DNA of 64,000 bases from Nocardioides halotolerans DSM 19273 (GTDB lineage: Bacteria > Actinomycetota > Actinomycetes > Propionibacteriales > Nocardioidaceae), in assembly GCF_000422805.1 (NCBI RefSeq), contig NZ_KE383924.1, forward strand, positions 62,001-126,000. Reading direction: 5' to 3'. Positions 8,227 to 17,420 of the stretch are shown piece by piece; position 1 is the first letter of the stretch, and the number at the start of each line of letters is the position of its first letter. Made by a program: the position numbers and the translations under genes. Under the pieces are notes generated by a model that ran no database searches, had not been told where the DNA came from, and saw nothing but the letters and a program-made list of their open reading frames with translations.

Positions 8227-10536
8227 CTACGCGCCCAGCGCGTCCGGAAGCGTGCGCGTCCAGGTGTCGCGCAGCACGGCGAGGTCGATGTCGAGCTGGC
8301 CGTCGACCACGAGCGCGTCGCCGCCGGTGGTGCCGAGCTCGGTGACCGGTACGCCGTGCCGCTCGGCCAGGTCGCGGAGCCGAGCCGCGTCGTCCGACGG
8401 CACGGTGACGAGCACTCGGCCGGCCGACTCCGAGAACAGCGCGACGAACGCGTCGCCCTCGAGCGTCACGGTCGCGCCGATGCCGCGACGCAGCGCCGAC
8501 TCGACCAGCGCCTGCGCGAGGCCGCCGTCGGAGAGGTCGTGGGCCGAGGTGACCAGACCCGAGCCGAGTCCGCCGGCCTCGCGGAGCAGCTCGGCGAGCG
8601 CCTTCTCGCGGGCGAGGTCGACGGCGGGCGGCAGGCCGCCGAGGTGCTTGTGCACGACGTGCGCCCACTCCGAGCCCGACAGCTCCTCGCGGGTCTCGCC
8701 GAGCAGCAGCACGGTCTCGCCGGCGGCCACGAAGCCCGTCGGCGTACGCCGTGAGACGTCGTCGATCACGCCGAGCACCGCGACGACCGGTGTCGGGAGG
8801 ATCGCGGTCTCGCCGGTCTGGTTGTAGAGGCTCACGTTGCCGCCGGTAACGGGGATGCCGAGCTCGAGGCAGGCGTCCTTGAGGCCACGGCAGGCCTCGG
8901 CGAACTGCCACATGACGGCGGGGTCCTCGGGCGACCCGAAGTTGAGGCAGTCGGAGATCGCGAGCGGGGTCGCACCGCCGGTGGCGACGTTGCGGTAGGC
9001 CTCGGCGAGCGCGAGCTGCGCGCCCGCGTAGGGGTCGAGCGCGGCGAAGCGGCCGTTGCAGTCGGTCGCCACCGCGACGCCGAGGCCGGTCTCTTCGTCG
9101 ACCCGGACCATGCCACTGTCGGAGGGCTGGGCGAGCACCGTGTTGCCGCGGACGTAGCGGTCGTACTGGTCGGTGATCCACGACTTGTCGCAGAGGTTGG
9201 GGCTGCCCGCGAGCCGCAGCAGCGTCTCGCGCAGCTCCTCGCCGGTGGCGGGCCGTGGCAGCGCCTCGGCGCGGTCTGCCTGGAGGGCGTCCTGGGTCTC
9301 GGGCCGGGCGAAGGGGCGCTGGTACGTCGGACCGTCGTGCGCCACGCTGCGCGGCGGCACGTCGACCACGCGCTCGCCATGCCAGTCGACGTGGAGCCGG
9401 CCGGTGTCGGTGACCTCGCCGATGACGGTCGCGTCGACCTCCCACTTGGCGCAGATCTCGAGGAACGCGTCGACGTCGGCGGGCGCGACGACGGCCATCA
9501 TCCGCTCCTGCGACTCGCTCATGAGGATCTCCTCCGGAGCGAGCGTCGAGTCGCGCAGCGGCACCAGGTCGAGGTCGACGTGCATGCCGCCGTCGCCCGC
9601 GGACGCGAGCTCGGACGTGGCGCACGAGAGGCCGGCGCCGCCGAGGTCCTGGATGCCGCTGACCAGCCCCGCGGCGAAGAGCTCGAGCGTGCACTCGATG
9701 AGCAGCTTCTCCATGAACGGGTCGCCGACCTGCACGCTGGGTCGCTTCGCGGGCCCACCCTTCCCGGAGGACGCAGCCTCGAACGTCTCGCTCGCCAGGA
9801 CGCTCACGCCGCCGATGCCGTCGCCACCGGTCGCGGCGCCGTAGAGGACCACCCGGTTGCCGACGCCGCTCGCCTTGGCGAGGTGGAGGTCCTCGTGCCG
9901 CAGGACCCCGACGCAGAGCGCGTTGACGAGCGGGTTGCCGAGGTAGCTCGCGTCGAAGACCGCCTCGCCGCCGATGTTGGGCAGCCCGAGGCAGTTGCCG
10001 TAGCCCCCGACACCGGCCACGATCCCGGGCAGCACCCGGTGGGTGTCGTCGGCCTCGAGCGGGCCGAACCGGAGCGGATCCATCACCGCGACCGGCCGCG
10101 CGCCCATCGCCAGGATGTCGCGCACGATGCCGCCGACGCCCGTGGCGGCGCCCTGGTAGGGCTCGACGTACGACGGGTGGTTGTGCGACTCGACCTTGAA
10201 CGTGACGGCGTAGCCCTGACCGATGTCGATCACGCCGGCGTTCTCCCCGATGCCGGCCAGCATCGCGCCGACCGGTGTCTCCTGGGGGATCTCCGAGAAC
10301 TGCTTGAGGTGCACCTTCGAGCTCTTGTAGGAGCAGTGCTCGCTCCACATCACGCTGTACATCGCGAGCTCGGAGCTGGTCGGCCGGCGGCCGAGGATCT
10401 CGCGGATGCGGGCGTACTCGTCCGCCTTGAGCCCGAGGTCGGCCCACGGCTGCTCGCGCTGCGGGTCCTCGGCGGCGACGGCGACGCTGTCGAGACCGGT
10501 GTCCGGTCCGGTGGTGGCGGAAGCGGGCACGCCCAC
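8227..10536 (-). CDS. purL: Phosphoribosylformylglycinamidine synthase subunit PurL
   Basis: A 769-residue enzyme of de novo purine synthesis. It converts FGAR to FGAM using ammonia supplied by PurQ, in complex with PurS. The GTG at 10536 opens a short tail before the conserved LGLKADEYARIREILGRRPT. The ATP/FGAR site MWSEHCSYKSSK is near residue 65, VESHNHPSY near 115, and glycine-rich nucleotide loops such as GGDGIGG follow. Length fits the actinobacterial small PurL. The stop is directly adjacent to the convergent HNH gene stop. purQ and purS lie 14 kb away in the same orientation. Confidence 0.97.
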   Translation of the reverse strand: MGVPASATTGPDTGLDSVAVAAEDPQREQPWADLGLKADEYARIREILGRRPTSSELAMYSVMWSEHCSYKSSKVHLKQFSEIPQETPVGAMLAGIGENAGVIDIGQGYAVTFKVESHNHPSYVEPYQGAATGVGGIVRDILAMGARPVAVMDPLRFGPLEADDTHRVLPGIVAGVGGYGNCLGLPNIGGEAVFDASYLGNPLVNALCVGVLRHEDLHLAKASGVGNRVVLYGAATGGDGIGGVSVLASETFEAASSGKGGPAKRPSVQVGDPFMEKLLIECTLELFAAGLVSGIQDLGGAGLSCATSELASAGDGGMHVDLDLVPLRDSTLAPEEILMSESQERMMAVVAPADVDAFLEICAKWEVDATVIGEVTDTGRLHVDWHGERVVDVPPRSVAHDGPTYQRPFARPETQDALQADRAEALPRPATGEELRETLLRLAGSPNLCDKSWITDQYDRYVRGNTVLAQPSDSGMVRVDEETGLGVAVATDCNGRFAALDPYAGAQLALAEAYRNVATGGATPLAISDCLNFGSPEDPAVMWQFAEACRGLKDACLELGIPVTGGNVSLYNQTGETAILPTPVVAVLGVIDDVSRRTPTGFVAAGETVLLLGETREELSGSEWAHVVHKHLGGLPPAVDLAREKALAELLREAGGLGSGLVTSAHDLSDGGLAQALVESALRRGIGATVTLEGDAFVALFSESAGRVLVTVPSDDAARLRDLAERHGVPVTELGTTGGDALVVDGQLDIDLAVLRDTWTRTLPDALGA

Positions 10537-10597
10537 AATCTACCGACGGTCCGGCGCCCGCCCTCGACGGCCCGCTGCCCGGAACAGCGCGCCGACC

Positions 10598-12016
10598 TCA
10601 GCGATACGCGGTGAGCGTCCCGTCGGCCAGGATGAAGACGACGTGGTCACCGGCGAAGACGGTCGCCTCCTCGGCATCGTCCACGTCGACCGCCCACGAC
10701 TCCGACCTCTCGCCGTACTCGTAGAAGAGCAGCTCGTCGCCGTCCAGGCTGTAGAGACCCGAGTCGGCGACCTGGAGCTGGCCGTCGTAGCTCGCGACCC
10801 GGTCGAGGCTGTCGTCGTAGAGGGTGCCGTCGGCGAAGCTGAGGAAGAAGTCCTCGCCTCCCGACCGGAGACCCTGCCCGTAGAACGACTCGTCCTCGTC
10901 GATGTCGAGCTCGCCGACCTCGCCGTCCTCGTCGAAGACCCGGACCGTCTCCTCGTTCTCGTCGTCGGTGTAGAGGGACTCGTCGACGTAGACCGAGTCC
11001 GACGAGAAGGCCCCGACGGTGAGGGAGGCGTCCGAGCTGCTCGCGTCCTCGCTCCACAGCTCCTCGCCGTCCTCGGTGGAGTAGGCGTGCACCTCGTCGG
11101 TCGAGACCACCGCCAGGCCGTCGACGACGGTGAGGGAGGAGTAGTCGTCGCCGCCCAGGCCGAGGTCGACCGACCACTTCTCGTCCCCCGAGCCCGGGTC
11201 GAGCCGGACGAGGTCACCGCTCCTGATGACGTAGATCGCGTCCTTCGTCACCTGGCTGCTGCCGACCCGGCTCACCGACCACTCCTCGTCGCCGGACCTC
11301 GGGTCGCGCACCTCGATCTCGCTGGTCGAGTCGCCGTCGTCGTAGGAGCTGACGACGAGCCGGCCGTCGACGAGGCCCATGACGCTGCCGCCGCTGTCCT
11401 CGTACCAGAGCTCGTCGCCGTCGTCGGTCGTGAGCACGCCGAAGCCGTAGCCCTCCTGGCCCTGCACGACGACCAGGTCGTCGTCGCCGGGCAGCACGTA
11501 GGCCCAGCCGTAGTCGGCGTCGTCGGCGGTCCAGAGCTCCTCGCCGTGCTCGTCCAGCGCGACGACCTCGCCGGAGTCGCCCACGCTCACCACCGTGACG
11601 TCGCCCGCGGCCGAGACCTGGGCGTACTCCCCGTCGGTGTCGAACGTCCAGGCCTCCTCCGGTTCCGAGGTGACCGCCTTGGCGAGGTGGCCACCCTCGG
11701 CCAGGTCGCCGTCGGTGCCACCGAGCAGCGTGACGGCCGCCAGTACGGCGCCCACGACGACGAGCACCGCGAGCACGGCGCCGACCACGACCCAGCGACG
11801 GCCGCTGCCGGCCGCGGGCGCGCTCACGGGAGCAGGCTGCGGCGCGGGAGCCGCCTGCGGCGCTGGAGCAGCAGCCTGCGGCGCGGGGGGAGCGACGGCC
11901 CGCCCGCAGGAGGTGCAGAAGGCCGCGCCGGGAGGGACCGGCGCACCGCACCAGCCGCAGAAGCGTCCGGCGGCGATCACGACCCGCCCCCGGTCGTCAC
12001 GGGCCGCGACGGCCAC
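10598..12016 (-). CDS. Zinc-ribbon, membrane-anchored PQQ-like beta-propeller protein
   Basis: A cytoplasmic zinc ribbon (CGWCG at 20-24 and CTSCG at 34-38) is followed by an Ala/Pro/Gln linker, one transmembrane helix (about 75-98) and an extracytoplasmic domain of some 370 residues. That domain has repeated beta-propeller blades of the form ALDEHGEELW, DDGDELWYE, DPGSGDEKWSV and STEDGEELW, typical of PQQ-repeat folds; no enzymatic site is evident. The GTG at 12016 has AGGAG just upstream; a GTG at 11980, closer to the ribbon, is an alternative start. It is the last gene of the zinc-ribbon run before purL. Confidence 0.82.
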   Translation of the reverse strand: MAVAARDDRGRVVIAAGRFCGWCGAPVPPGAAFCTSCGRAVAPPAPQAAAPAPQAAPAPQPAPVSAPAAGSGRRWVVVGAVLAVLVVVGAVLAAVTLLGGTDGDLAEGGHLAKAVTSEPEEAWTFDTDGEYAQVSAAGDVTVVSVGDSGEVVALDEHGEELWTADDADYGWAYVLPGDDDLVVVQGQEGYGFGVLTTDDGDELWYEDSGGSVMGLVDGRLVVSSYDDGDSTSEIEVRDPRSGDEEWSVSRVGSSQVTKDAIYVIRSGDLVRLDPGSGDEKWSVDLGLGGDDYSSLTVVDGLAVVSTDEVHAYSTEDGEELWSEDASSSDASLTVGAFSSDSVYVDESLYTDDENEETVRVFDEDGEVGELDIDEDESFYGQGLRSGGEDFFLSFADGTLYDDSLDRVASYDGQLQVADSGLYSLDGDELLFYEYGERSESWAVDVDDAEEATVFAGDHVVFILADGTLTAYR

Positions 12017-12074
12017 GCGCTCCTCGATCCGGTCCTGTCCACCATGTCCACCAGCTCCACCGCGTCTCTCCTCG

Positions 12075-13226
12075 TCATCGGTGCTTCGTCGTCCCTGTCG
12101 GCGCCCCGTCGCGCACCAGCTTCTTGGCGAAGCACTGCGACGCCGCGATGCCCCGCTCGGTGCACCAGCGGTTGGGCTCGCCGGGCCTGGAGTAGGGGAC
12201 GCCCGCGATCACGACCCAGTAGCCGTCCAGCGTGTACGCCTCCCAGTCGCTGCTGTTGAGCAGCAGCACGTTGGGGTAGAGCAGGCGCAGCGACAGGAAC
12301 TGCTGGTAGATGTCGGCGAGCGAGTACGTGCGACCGTCGTGCGCGTCGTAGGTCCCGTCGGTCTTCGACGAGAGCTGGGCGACCCACGCGCCCTCGAGCG
12401 CGGACACGCGGGGGTCGTCGAGAGCGGCCTGTCGCTCCAGCACGGAGAGCGCGCTCGACTCGGTGTCGGCGGCATCCTCGCTGACGCTCGCGGCGACGGC
12501 CGTCGTCGACTCGTCGGACACGTCCTCGGCGGGGGTCGACGGCTGGCCGTCGACCGCCTCGCACTCGACCAGCACGACGCCGTCGGCGATGTCGGCGGCC
12601 AGCGAGTCGGGGGCCAGGAACGCCGTGCCGGTGCCGAAGTCGGCGACCAGGTGCGAGCCGGGGTCACCGAAGCCCGGCACGAGCAGCGCGTCGCCGGAGA
12701 GGTCGAAGGTGCCGTCCGCGATCACCGCGCCGGCGGAGCCGTCGCCGGCCCCCGTGCTCCGCAGCACGACGCGGAACCGGCTGGAGGCGATCCGCTCCCC
12801 CTCCGGGCAGACGGGGCGCACCTCGAGCGTGACCTGGACGGCCGTCTCGGTCGAGACGGCGGCCGTCGGCACGATGTCGAGCAGCTTGCCGCAGGCGGTG
12901 CGGAACGCCGTGAGCGCCTCGGCGTCCGCACCGGTCGAGCCGTCGGCGGCCACGGTCTCCGCACCGTCCGCGCCGAACGCCCCGGCGGCCTGCGGCGTAC
13001 CGGCGGCACGGGACTCGGAGGGACCGTCCGGCACGAGGTGGACGGCCCAGCCGGCCACCAGCGCGGCGACCAGGGCCGCCACCACGACCAGGACCCCGCC
13101 GAGCGGTCGGCGGGTGGTGGTCGCCACCGGAGCCGGCTCCGGACGGACGACCGGCGCTCCGCACTCCTTGCAGAAACTCGCGCCGGGTGTCGTGGGGGCG
13201 CCGCACTGGCCGCAGAACATGGTCAT
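12075..13226 (-). CDS. Zinc-ribbon membrane protein, unknown extracellular domain
   Basis: 383 residues. The zinc ribbon CGQCG (5-9) and CKECG (19-23) precedes a linker, a transmembrane helix (about 43-65) and a large extracytoplasmic domain. The far C-terminal part contains WEAYTLDGYWVVIAGVPYS then two cysteines. The middle is acidic and Ala/Ser-rich, possibly disordered. The start at 13226 overlaps the stop of the VWA gene (ATGA), so the two are coupled and probably act together; a second ATG at 13220 is possible. No known family for the outer domain. Confidence 0.82.
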   Translation of the reverse strand: MTMFCGQCGAPTTPGASFCKECGAPVVRPEPAPVATTTRRPLGGVLVVVAALVAALVAGWAVHLVPDGPSESRAAGTPQAAGAFGADGAETVAADGSTGADAEALTAFRTACGKLLDIVPTAAVSTETAVQVTLEVRPVCPEGERIASSRFRVVLRSTGAGDGSAGAVIADGTFDLSGDALLVPGFGDPGSHLVADFGTGTAFLAPDSLAADIADGVVLVECEAVDGQPSTPAEDVSDESTTAVAASVSEDAADTESSALSVLERQAALDDPRVSALEGAWVAQLSSKTDGTYDAHDGRTYSLADIYQQFLSLRLLYPNVLLLNSSDWEAYTLDGYWVVIAGVPYSRPGEPNRWCTERGIAASQCFAKKLVRDGAPTGTTKHR

Positions 13227-15526
13227 GCCGCCCGCCGCCTGCGTCTCAGCAGGAGCCACGGGCCGAGCGCGCCCAGCACGCCGGCCAGCGCGGCCGCGAC
13301 CCACACCTCGGGGCGCCGGTACCACGGCCGGCCCGCGGTGACCGGACCCAGCTCGGCCTCGAAGGACGCCCCGTAGTTGCCGTCCGCGTCCATCGGCACG
13401 AGCGAGACCGTCCACGGCGCCTCCTGCTCGTCGACGGGCACGGTGGCGTGGTGGGCGCCCCCGCTCGCCGTGACGACCGGGTCACCGTCGAGGGCGACCA
13501 CCCAGCGCTCGGGGTCCTCGGCACCCGGGCTCCACGAGACGTCCAGCACGACGTGGTCGTCGTCGCGACGGGCACCGGCGTCCATCCGGGTCGCCGTCGG
13601 GACGACGGGAGCGACCGTCACCGGCGCCTCGTCGTCGACCAGGACGGCCGCCGAGGCGTTCGCGCTGCGTCCGAGGCCGTCGACCACGAAGACCTGCATG
13701 AGCCCGGAGTAGCCCGCGGGGTAGGCGTGGTTCAGGGTCGGCTCCGAGGTGACCTCGTCGGTGAACCCGTCTCCGTCGAGGTCCCAGCGGTACTCCTCGA
13801 TCAGGCTGGACGACGCCGTGGACCCGGAGGCGTCGAAGTGCACCTCGCGCCCGGGTGAGGCGTGGTAGGTCCCGTTGCTGAGCACCGCGATCGGCCGGCC
13901 GGCGATGTTGTCCAGGGCCAGCCCCAGCGCCAGCTCGGTGTCGCCGCCGTCGTTGGAGATGACCTCGCCCGAGGTGCGGGCGGCGAGGTCGTCGTAGCGG
14001 CCGACGTCGCCGCCCACGACCGGGAAGACGTTGACGGGGTCGATCTCGAGCGACCGCCGCTCGACCTGCGGGAGGGTCTCACCTCCGGTGAGGTCGGGCT
14101 CGTGGAAGTCGGCGTCGGTCAGGACCACCGCGGCCTTCGTCGCGCCGTACTGCCAGTCGAGCTCGTCGAACCCGACCATGAGGGCGTGCAGCAGGCCCTC
14201 CGGGTCGTCGCCTCCCCCGTCCGCGAGCAACGTCGACAGGCCGCTCTGGAACTCGCCCATGTCGGTCGTGAACGGCGTGACGACCTCCGCCGGGGTGTCG
14301 TCCTCCGCGTCGCGGTATTGGACGAGCGCCACCCGGCCGTCGAGCGCGACGATGCGGTCGGCCTGGTTGGCCGCGAAGGAGAGCGCCGCGTCGATGTCGT
14401 CCTGCATCGACCCCGTCGTGTCGATGAAGAACGCGACGTCGCGCCCCGAGGAGCCCGGCGCGCTGTCGGCCTCGTCGAGGGGATGGCGCACCAGGTTGCG
14501 CACGCCGAGCCGCTCGACGATCCGGTCCGCGAGGCAGGTCGTGGCGGAGACGTCGTCGTCAGGCTCGTCGGCGAGGTGGCACTCGACCGGGTGGCGGACG
14601 AAGTCGCGGTAGCCGACCGAGTGGATCTTGTTGCCCGTGCTGTCGGGGACCCGCACGCCCCGGCCGCAGACCGAGTCGCCCGCCAGGCAGAGCGAGTCGG
14701 TCACGCCTGCGATGTCCCGGGGGACGCCGGCGCGGATGCCGTAGAGCCCGCCCTCCTGGGCGAGCCGCCCGTCCTCGTCGCTGTAGGACTCCGGGTCGCG
14801 CGGGTCGTGGTTGGGGTCGGCGATCAGCGCCACGGACGCGATCTGCCGCCGGACGTCCTCCGACGGTCCGAGGTACTCGTGCACGGTCGCGATGCCGAAC
14901 GTCGACGAGCTGGTCACGATCTTGCCGCGCAGGTAGGAGTTGACCACGTCCGCGCCCTGCGAGTAGCCGGCCAGGACGTAGCGCGTGCGGTCGCCGCACA
15001 GCTCCCACTGCCGCTTCAGCGTCCGGTGCAGCTCGCGGATGCCGGAGGTCACCGACGCGGGGTAGCCGTGCACGAGCCACAGCGCGAACCCCGCGTCGAA
15101 CTTGCTCACGGGGACGGCCCGGTACTTCACGGGCGACCAGCTCAGCCGCAGCTGCCCGCCGACGCGCTCGTGGACCTTCTGGACCAGGTCGTAGAGGAAG
15201 GGGGTCTTCGTGTCGACCGTCGGCTTGCCCGACTCGTCGACGTCGAGGACGCGGTCCGCGTCGATGCTGGACCCGCCGGTCTCCGGGTCGATCGGGTCGA
15301 ACGCGTCCCAGGTGTCCCCGTTGGTCGCCGGGCCGGGCTGGGGGCTCTCGCCCGAGCCGCGGACGACGTAGACGATGACCTCGGCACACATGGAGTCGGC
15401 CGCCGGTGCCGGACGCTCCACCCCGGTGGACGCGGGCGCCGCTCCGGTGGCCGCCCACAGGACGGACGACGCGAGCAGCAGACCACCCAGCAGGCCGCGC
15501 GCGGCGGTCCGGGACCGGTCAGCCAT
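13223..15526 (-). CDS. Cutinase-like esterase fused to VWA and PKD domains, C-terminal membrane anchor
   Basis: 767 residues. A signal peptide (about 1-34) leads into a cutinase-type alpha/beta hydrolase: VYVVRGSGE at 52-60, nucleophile elbow GYSQG with Ser189, CLAGDSVC at 280-287 supplying catalytic Asp284, and His302. Next is a von Willebrand factor A domain with a MIDAS-type DTTGSM at 369-374 and LTDADFHEP near 469, then a PKD-like beta domain (about 550-632, WDLDGDGFTD). A second beta-rich domain and a C-terminal helix (about 742-760) ending in RRRRRAA look like an outward-facing anchor. This combination is unusual; the substrate is unknown. Confidence 0.88.
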   Translation of the reverse strand: MADRSRTAARGLLGGLLLASSVLWAATGAAPASTGVERPAPAADSMCAEVIVYVVRGSGESPQPGPATNGDTWDAFDPIDPETGGSSIDADRVLDVDESGKPTVDTKTPFLYDLVQKVHERVGGQLRLSWSPVKYRAVPVSKFDAGFALWLVHGYPASVTSGIRELHRTLKRQWELCGDRTRYVLAGYSQGADVVNSYLRGKIVTSSSTFGIATVHEYLGPSEDVRRQIASVALIADPNHDPRDPESYSDEDGRLAQEGGLYGIRAGVPRDIAGVTDSLCLAGDSVCGRGVRVPDSTGNKIHSVGYRDFVRHPVECHLADEPDDDVSATTCLADRIVERLGVRNLVRHPLDEADSAPGSSGRDVAFFIDTTGSMQDDIDAALSFAANQADRIVALDGRVALVQYRDAEDDTPAEVVTPFTTDMGEFQSGLSTLLADGGGDDPEGLLHALMVGFDELDWQYGATKAAVVLTDADFHEPDLTGGETLPQVERRSLEIDPVNVFPVVGGDVGRYDDLAARTSGEVISNDGGDTELALGLALDNIAGRPIAVLSNGTYHASPGREVHFDASGSTASSSLIEEYRWDLDGDGFTDEVTSEPTLNHAYPAGYSGLMQVFVVDGLGRSANASAAVLVDDEAPVTVAPVVPTATRMDAGARRDDDHVVLDVSWSPGAEDPERWVVALDGDPVVTASGGAHHATVPVDEQEAPWTVSLVPMDADGNYGASFEAELGPVTAGRPWYRRPEVWVAAALAGVLGALGPWLLLRRRRRAA

Positions 15527-15550
15527 CCCGCGTGGAGGGGGAGCCGCGCA

Positions 15551-16951
15551 TCAGGGGCACCCCGTCTCGTCGTAGTCCTGGACCTCGTAGCAGAGCTCAC
15601 CGAGCGCCTCGTCGATCGCCGACGACGGGACCGCCTCGACGGCCCTGGTGGCGTACTCGATGGCCGTCGCCAGCGGGTCGAGCTGGTAGCCACCGTCGAC
15701 CTTGCGCATCACGACGTAGACCTCGTCGACGCCGGTGTAGTCGACGATCTCCCCGTCGATGCAGACCCGGCCCTCGTCGTAGTCCTCGTAGTCCTCGGAG
15801 GACTCGTACGTCGTGCCCTCGAAGCACCGTCCGTCGACGGTCCCCTCCGCGGAGCTGGTGCCGTACTCGTCGGTCAGCGACACCGACCCCGAGCCGTCGT
15901 CGATGACGACCTTGACCAGGTCGCCGGACAGGTCCTCGGTCTCGAGGTCGAGCCCCGTGATGCCGCCGTCGAACGACACCCCTTCGTCGGCGAGCAGGTC
16001 CTCGGCCACGTCGACGTACGGGCGCAGCGCGCGCACCTGGTCGGCGGGGAAGTTGGCCAGGATCTGGTCGAGGTCCTGGTCGAAGAACGCGTCGGCGAGG
16101 TTGTCGAGCACCTCTTCCGGGTCCTTGCCGACGACGGGCTCGAGGTCCGCACCGATCGCGTCGTAGTCGGACGCGGCCGGGACGTAGCTGCGGTCGCTGG
16201 ACGCGCTGGCCTCGCGGAGCCCGCTGTCGAGGGCGGTCCCGATCGCGCTGACGTACCACGCGCCGTCGACCTTGATGGTGCTCACCCCGAAGCGTTCGAG
16301 GTCGGCGTCGTCCAGGAGCCCGACGAGGTCGCCGTGCCACTCCTTGGTGTCCGGGAACTCGTCGCGGACGAAGTCGAGCCGGTCGGCGAGCTTGCCGGGG
16401 TCGTAGGTCACCGTGTAGTCGCCGTTGCGCACCGTGACGAACGCCGAGTAGTCGCCCTGCTCGTCGACGTCGAGCTCGAGGCCGTCGATCGTGACGTCGA
16501 GCGCGTCGACGAGGTCGCCGTCCCCGACCAGACCCTCCGCCTCCGCGCGGTCGCGGGCGGCCTCGTAGAGGCTGTCCAGGCCCTCGACCTCACCCGGGTT
16601 GACCACGTCGAGCGCCGCGACGACGTCCTGCTCGGCGGCCGCCGTGACGAACTGCCGCACGGCGTCCTCGGGGGAGTCCGCGCCCCCGGACGAGCCCAGG
16701 ACCTGCCAGGCGACGAAGCCGCCGGCGGCCAGGGCGAGCACCGCCGCCCCCGTGCCCAGGATCCGGCCGACCGACGCGCCGCGCTGCCGCGGCGCCACCG
16801 GCGCGGGCACCGCGTAGTCGACGTAGTCGACCGCGGCGGGCGCCGAGGTGACGGCCTGCGGTGCGGTGCTGATCGAGGCGCCGCACGACTGGCAGAACCG
16901 TTGGTCCGGCGCCGCCTTCGGCGCACCACACTGCCCGCAGAACCCGCTCAT
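15551..16951 (-). CDS. Zinc-ribbon membrane protein with large acidic extracellular domain
   Basis: 466 residues. The zinc ribbon CGQCG (5-9) / CQSCG (20-24), a linker, and a transmembrane helix (about 63-84) lead into an extracytoplasmic region. That region opens with DSPEDAVRQFVTAAAEQDVVAALDVV, an NTF2-like/DUF4878-type helix, and seems to repeat it later (DPEEVLDNLADAFFDQDLDQIL). I start at 16951, where GAGGGAG precedes the ATG at good spacing and the ribbon begins at once as in its siblings; a same-frame ATG at 16981 overlaps the upstream gene. It is co-transcribed with the VWA gene 24 bp downstream. Confidence 0.83.
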   Translation of the reverse strand: MSGFCGQCGAPKAAPDQRFCQSCGASISTAPQAVTSAPAAVDYVDYAVPAPVAPRQRGASVGRILGTGAAVLALAAGGFVAWQVLGSSGGADSPEDAVRQFVTAAAEQDVVAALDVVNPGEVEGLDSLYEAARDRAEAEGLVGDGDLVDALDVTIDGLELDVDEQGDYSAFVTVRNGDYTVTYDPGKLADRLDFVRDEFPDTKEWHGDLVGLLDDADLERFGVSTIKVDGAWYVSAIGTALDSGLREASASSDRSYVPAASDYDAIGADLEPVVGKDPEEVLDNLADAFFDQDLDQILANFPADQVRALRPYVDVAEDLLADEGVSFDGGITGLDLETEDLSGDLVKVVIDDGSGSVSLTDEYGTSSAEGTVDGRCFEGTTYESSEDYEDYDEGRVCIDGEIVDYTGVDEVYVVMRKVDGGYQLDPLATAIEYATRAVEAVPSSAIDEALGELCYEVQDYDETGCP

Positions 16952-16964
16952 CCCCGACGCTCCC

Positions 16965-17420
16965 TCACTGCTTGTCCCCATGTCCGCGCGTCCAGGCCAG
17001 GCCCAGCGCGCCGGAGACGATCCCCGCGCTGGTCAACCAGCCCCCAGGTCCGAGTCTCGTGAGGTCCGCGCCGGCGACATTGTGCACGAAGAGCACGAAC
17101 GCGACGGTCACCGCCACGACGGTGGTCAGCCGCGTCGTCCACATCGCCCTGCCGCGCAGCCCCGCCGTGGCACCGACGAGGACCCCGAGCGCCGGCACCA
17201 CCACGAGCACGAGGGACGTCCACCGGGGCGCGGCGTCGGCGACCAGCCCGGACCTCAGCAGGCGCGCACCGTCGAGCATCGAGGACGACGAGAAGGCGCC
17301 GCGCCGGGTCCACGGGACGCTCGCCTGCGCCACCCACAGCATTCCCGTGGCGAACCAGAGGACCGTCGCGAGGTGGCGAGCCGCGCTCGCGGCAGCCGGT
17401 CCGGCGCCGTGCTCGCTCAG
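16965..17420 (-). CDS. Small four-helix membrane protein, probable CTG start coupled to the preceding gene
   Basis: 151 residues if translation starts at the CTG at 17420, which overlaps the upstream TGA as CTGA. The next usual start is an ATG at 17342 (125 residues), but that cuts into the first transmembrane helix (HLATVLWFATGMLWVAQASV). Four hydrophobic helices are visible, with a short loop carrying RRGAFSSSSMLDGARLLRSG between the first two. No family recognised. It sits inside the zinc-ribbon operon, 13 bp before the next gene. Confidence 0.65.
   Translation of the reverse strand: MSEHGAGPAAASAARHLATVLWFATGMLWVAQASVPWTRRGAFSSSSMLDGARLLRSGLVADAAPRWTSLVLVVVPALGVLVGATAGLRGRAMWTTRLTTVVAVTVAFVLFVHNVAGADLTRLGPGGWLTSAGIVSGALGLAWTRGHGDKQ

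Noticed and set aside
8108..10447. A 779-codon open reading frame on the same strand as purL in another frame
   Set aside because: It is a shadow of purL: low-complexity Arg/Ala-rich translation with no domain, caused by high GC at codon position 3.
13862..17062. A 1066-codon open frame on the plus strand
   Set aside because: It lies antisense to two well-supported minus-strand genes and its translation is a repetitive Val/Arg/Asp pattern with no motif.
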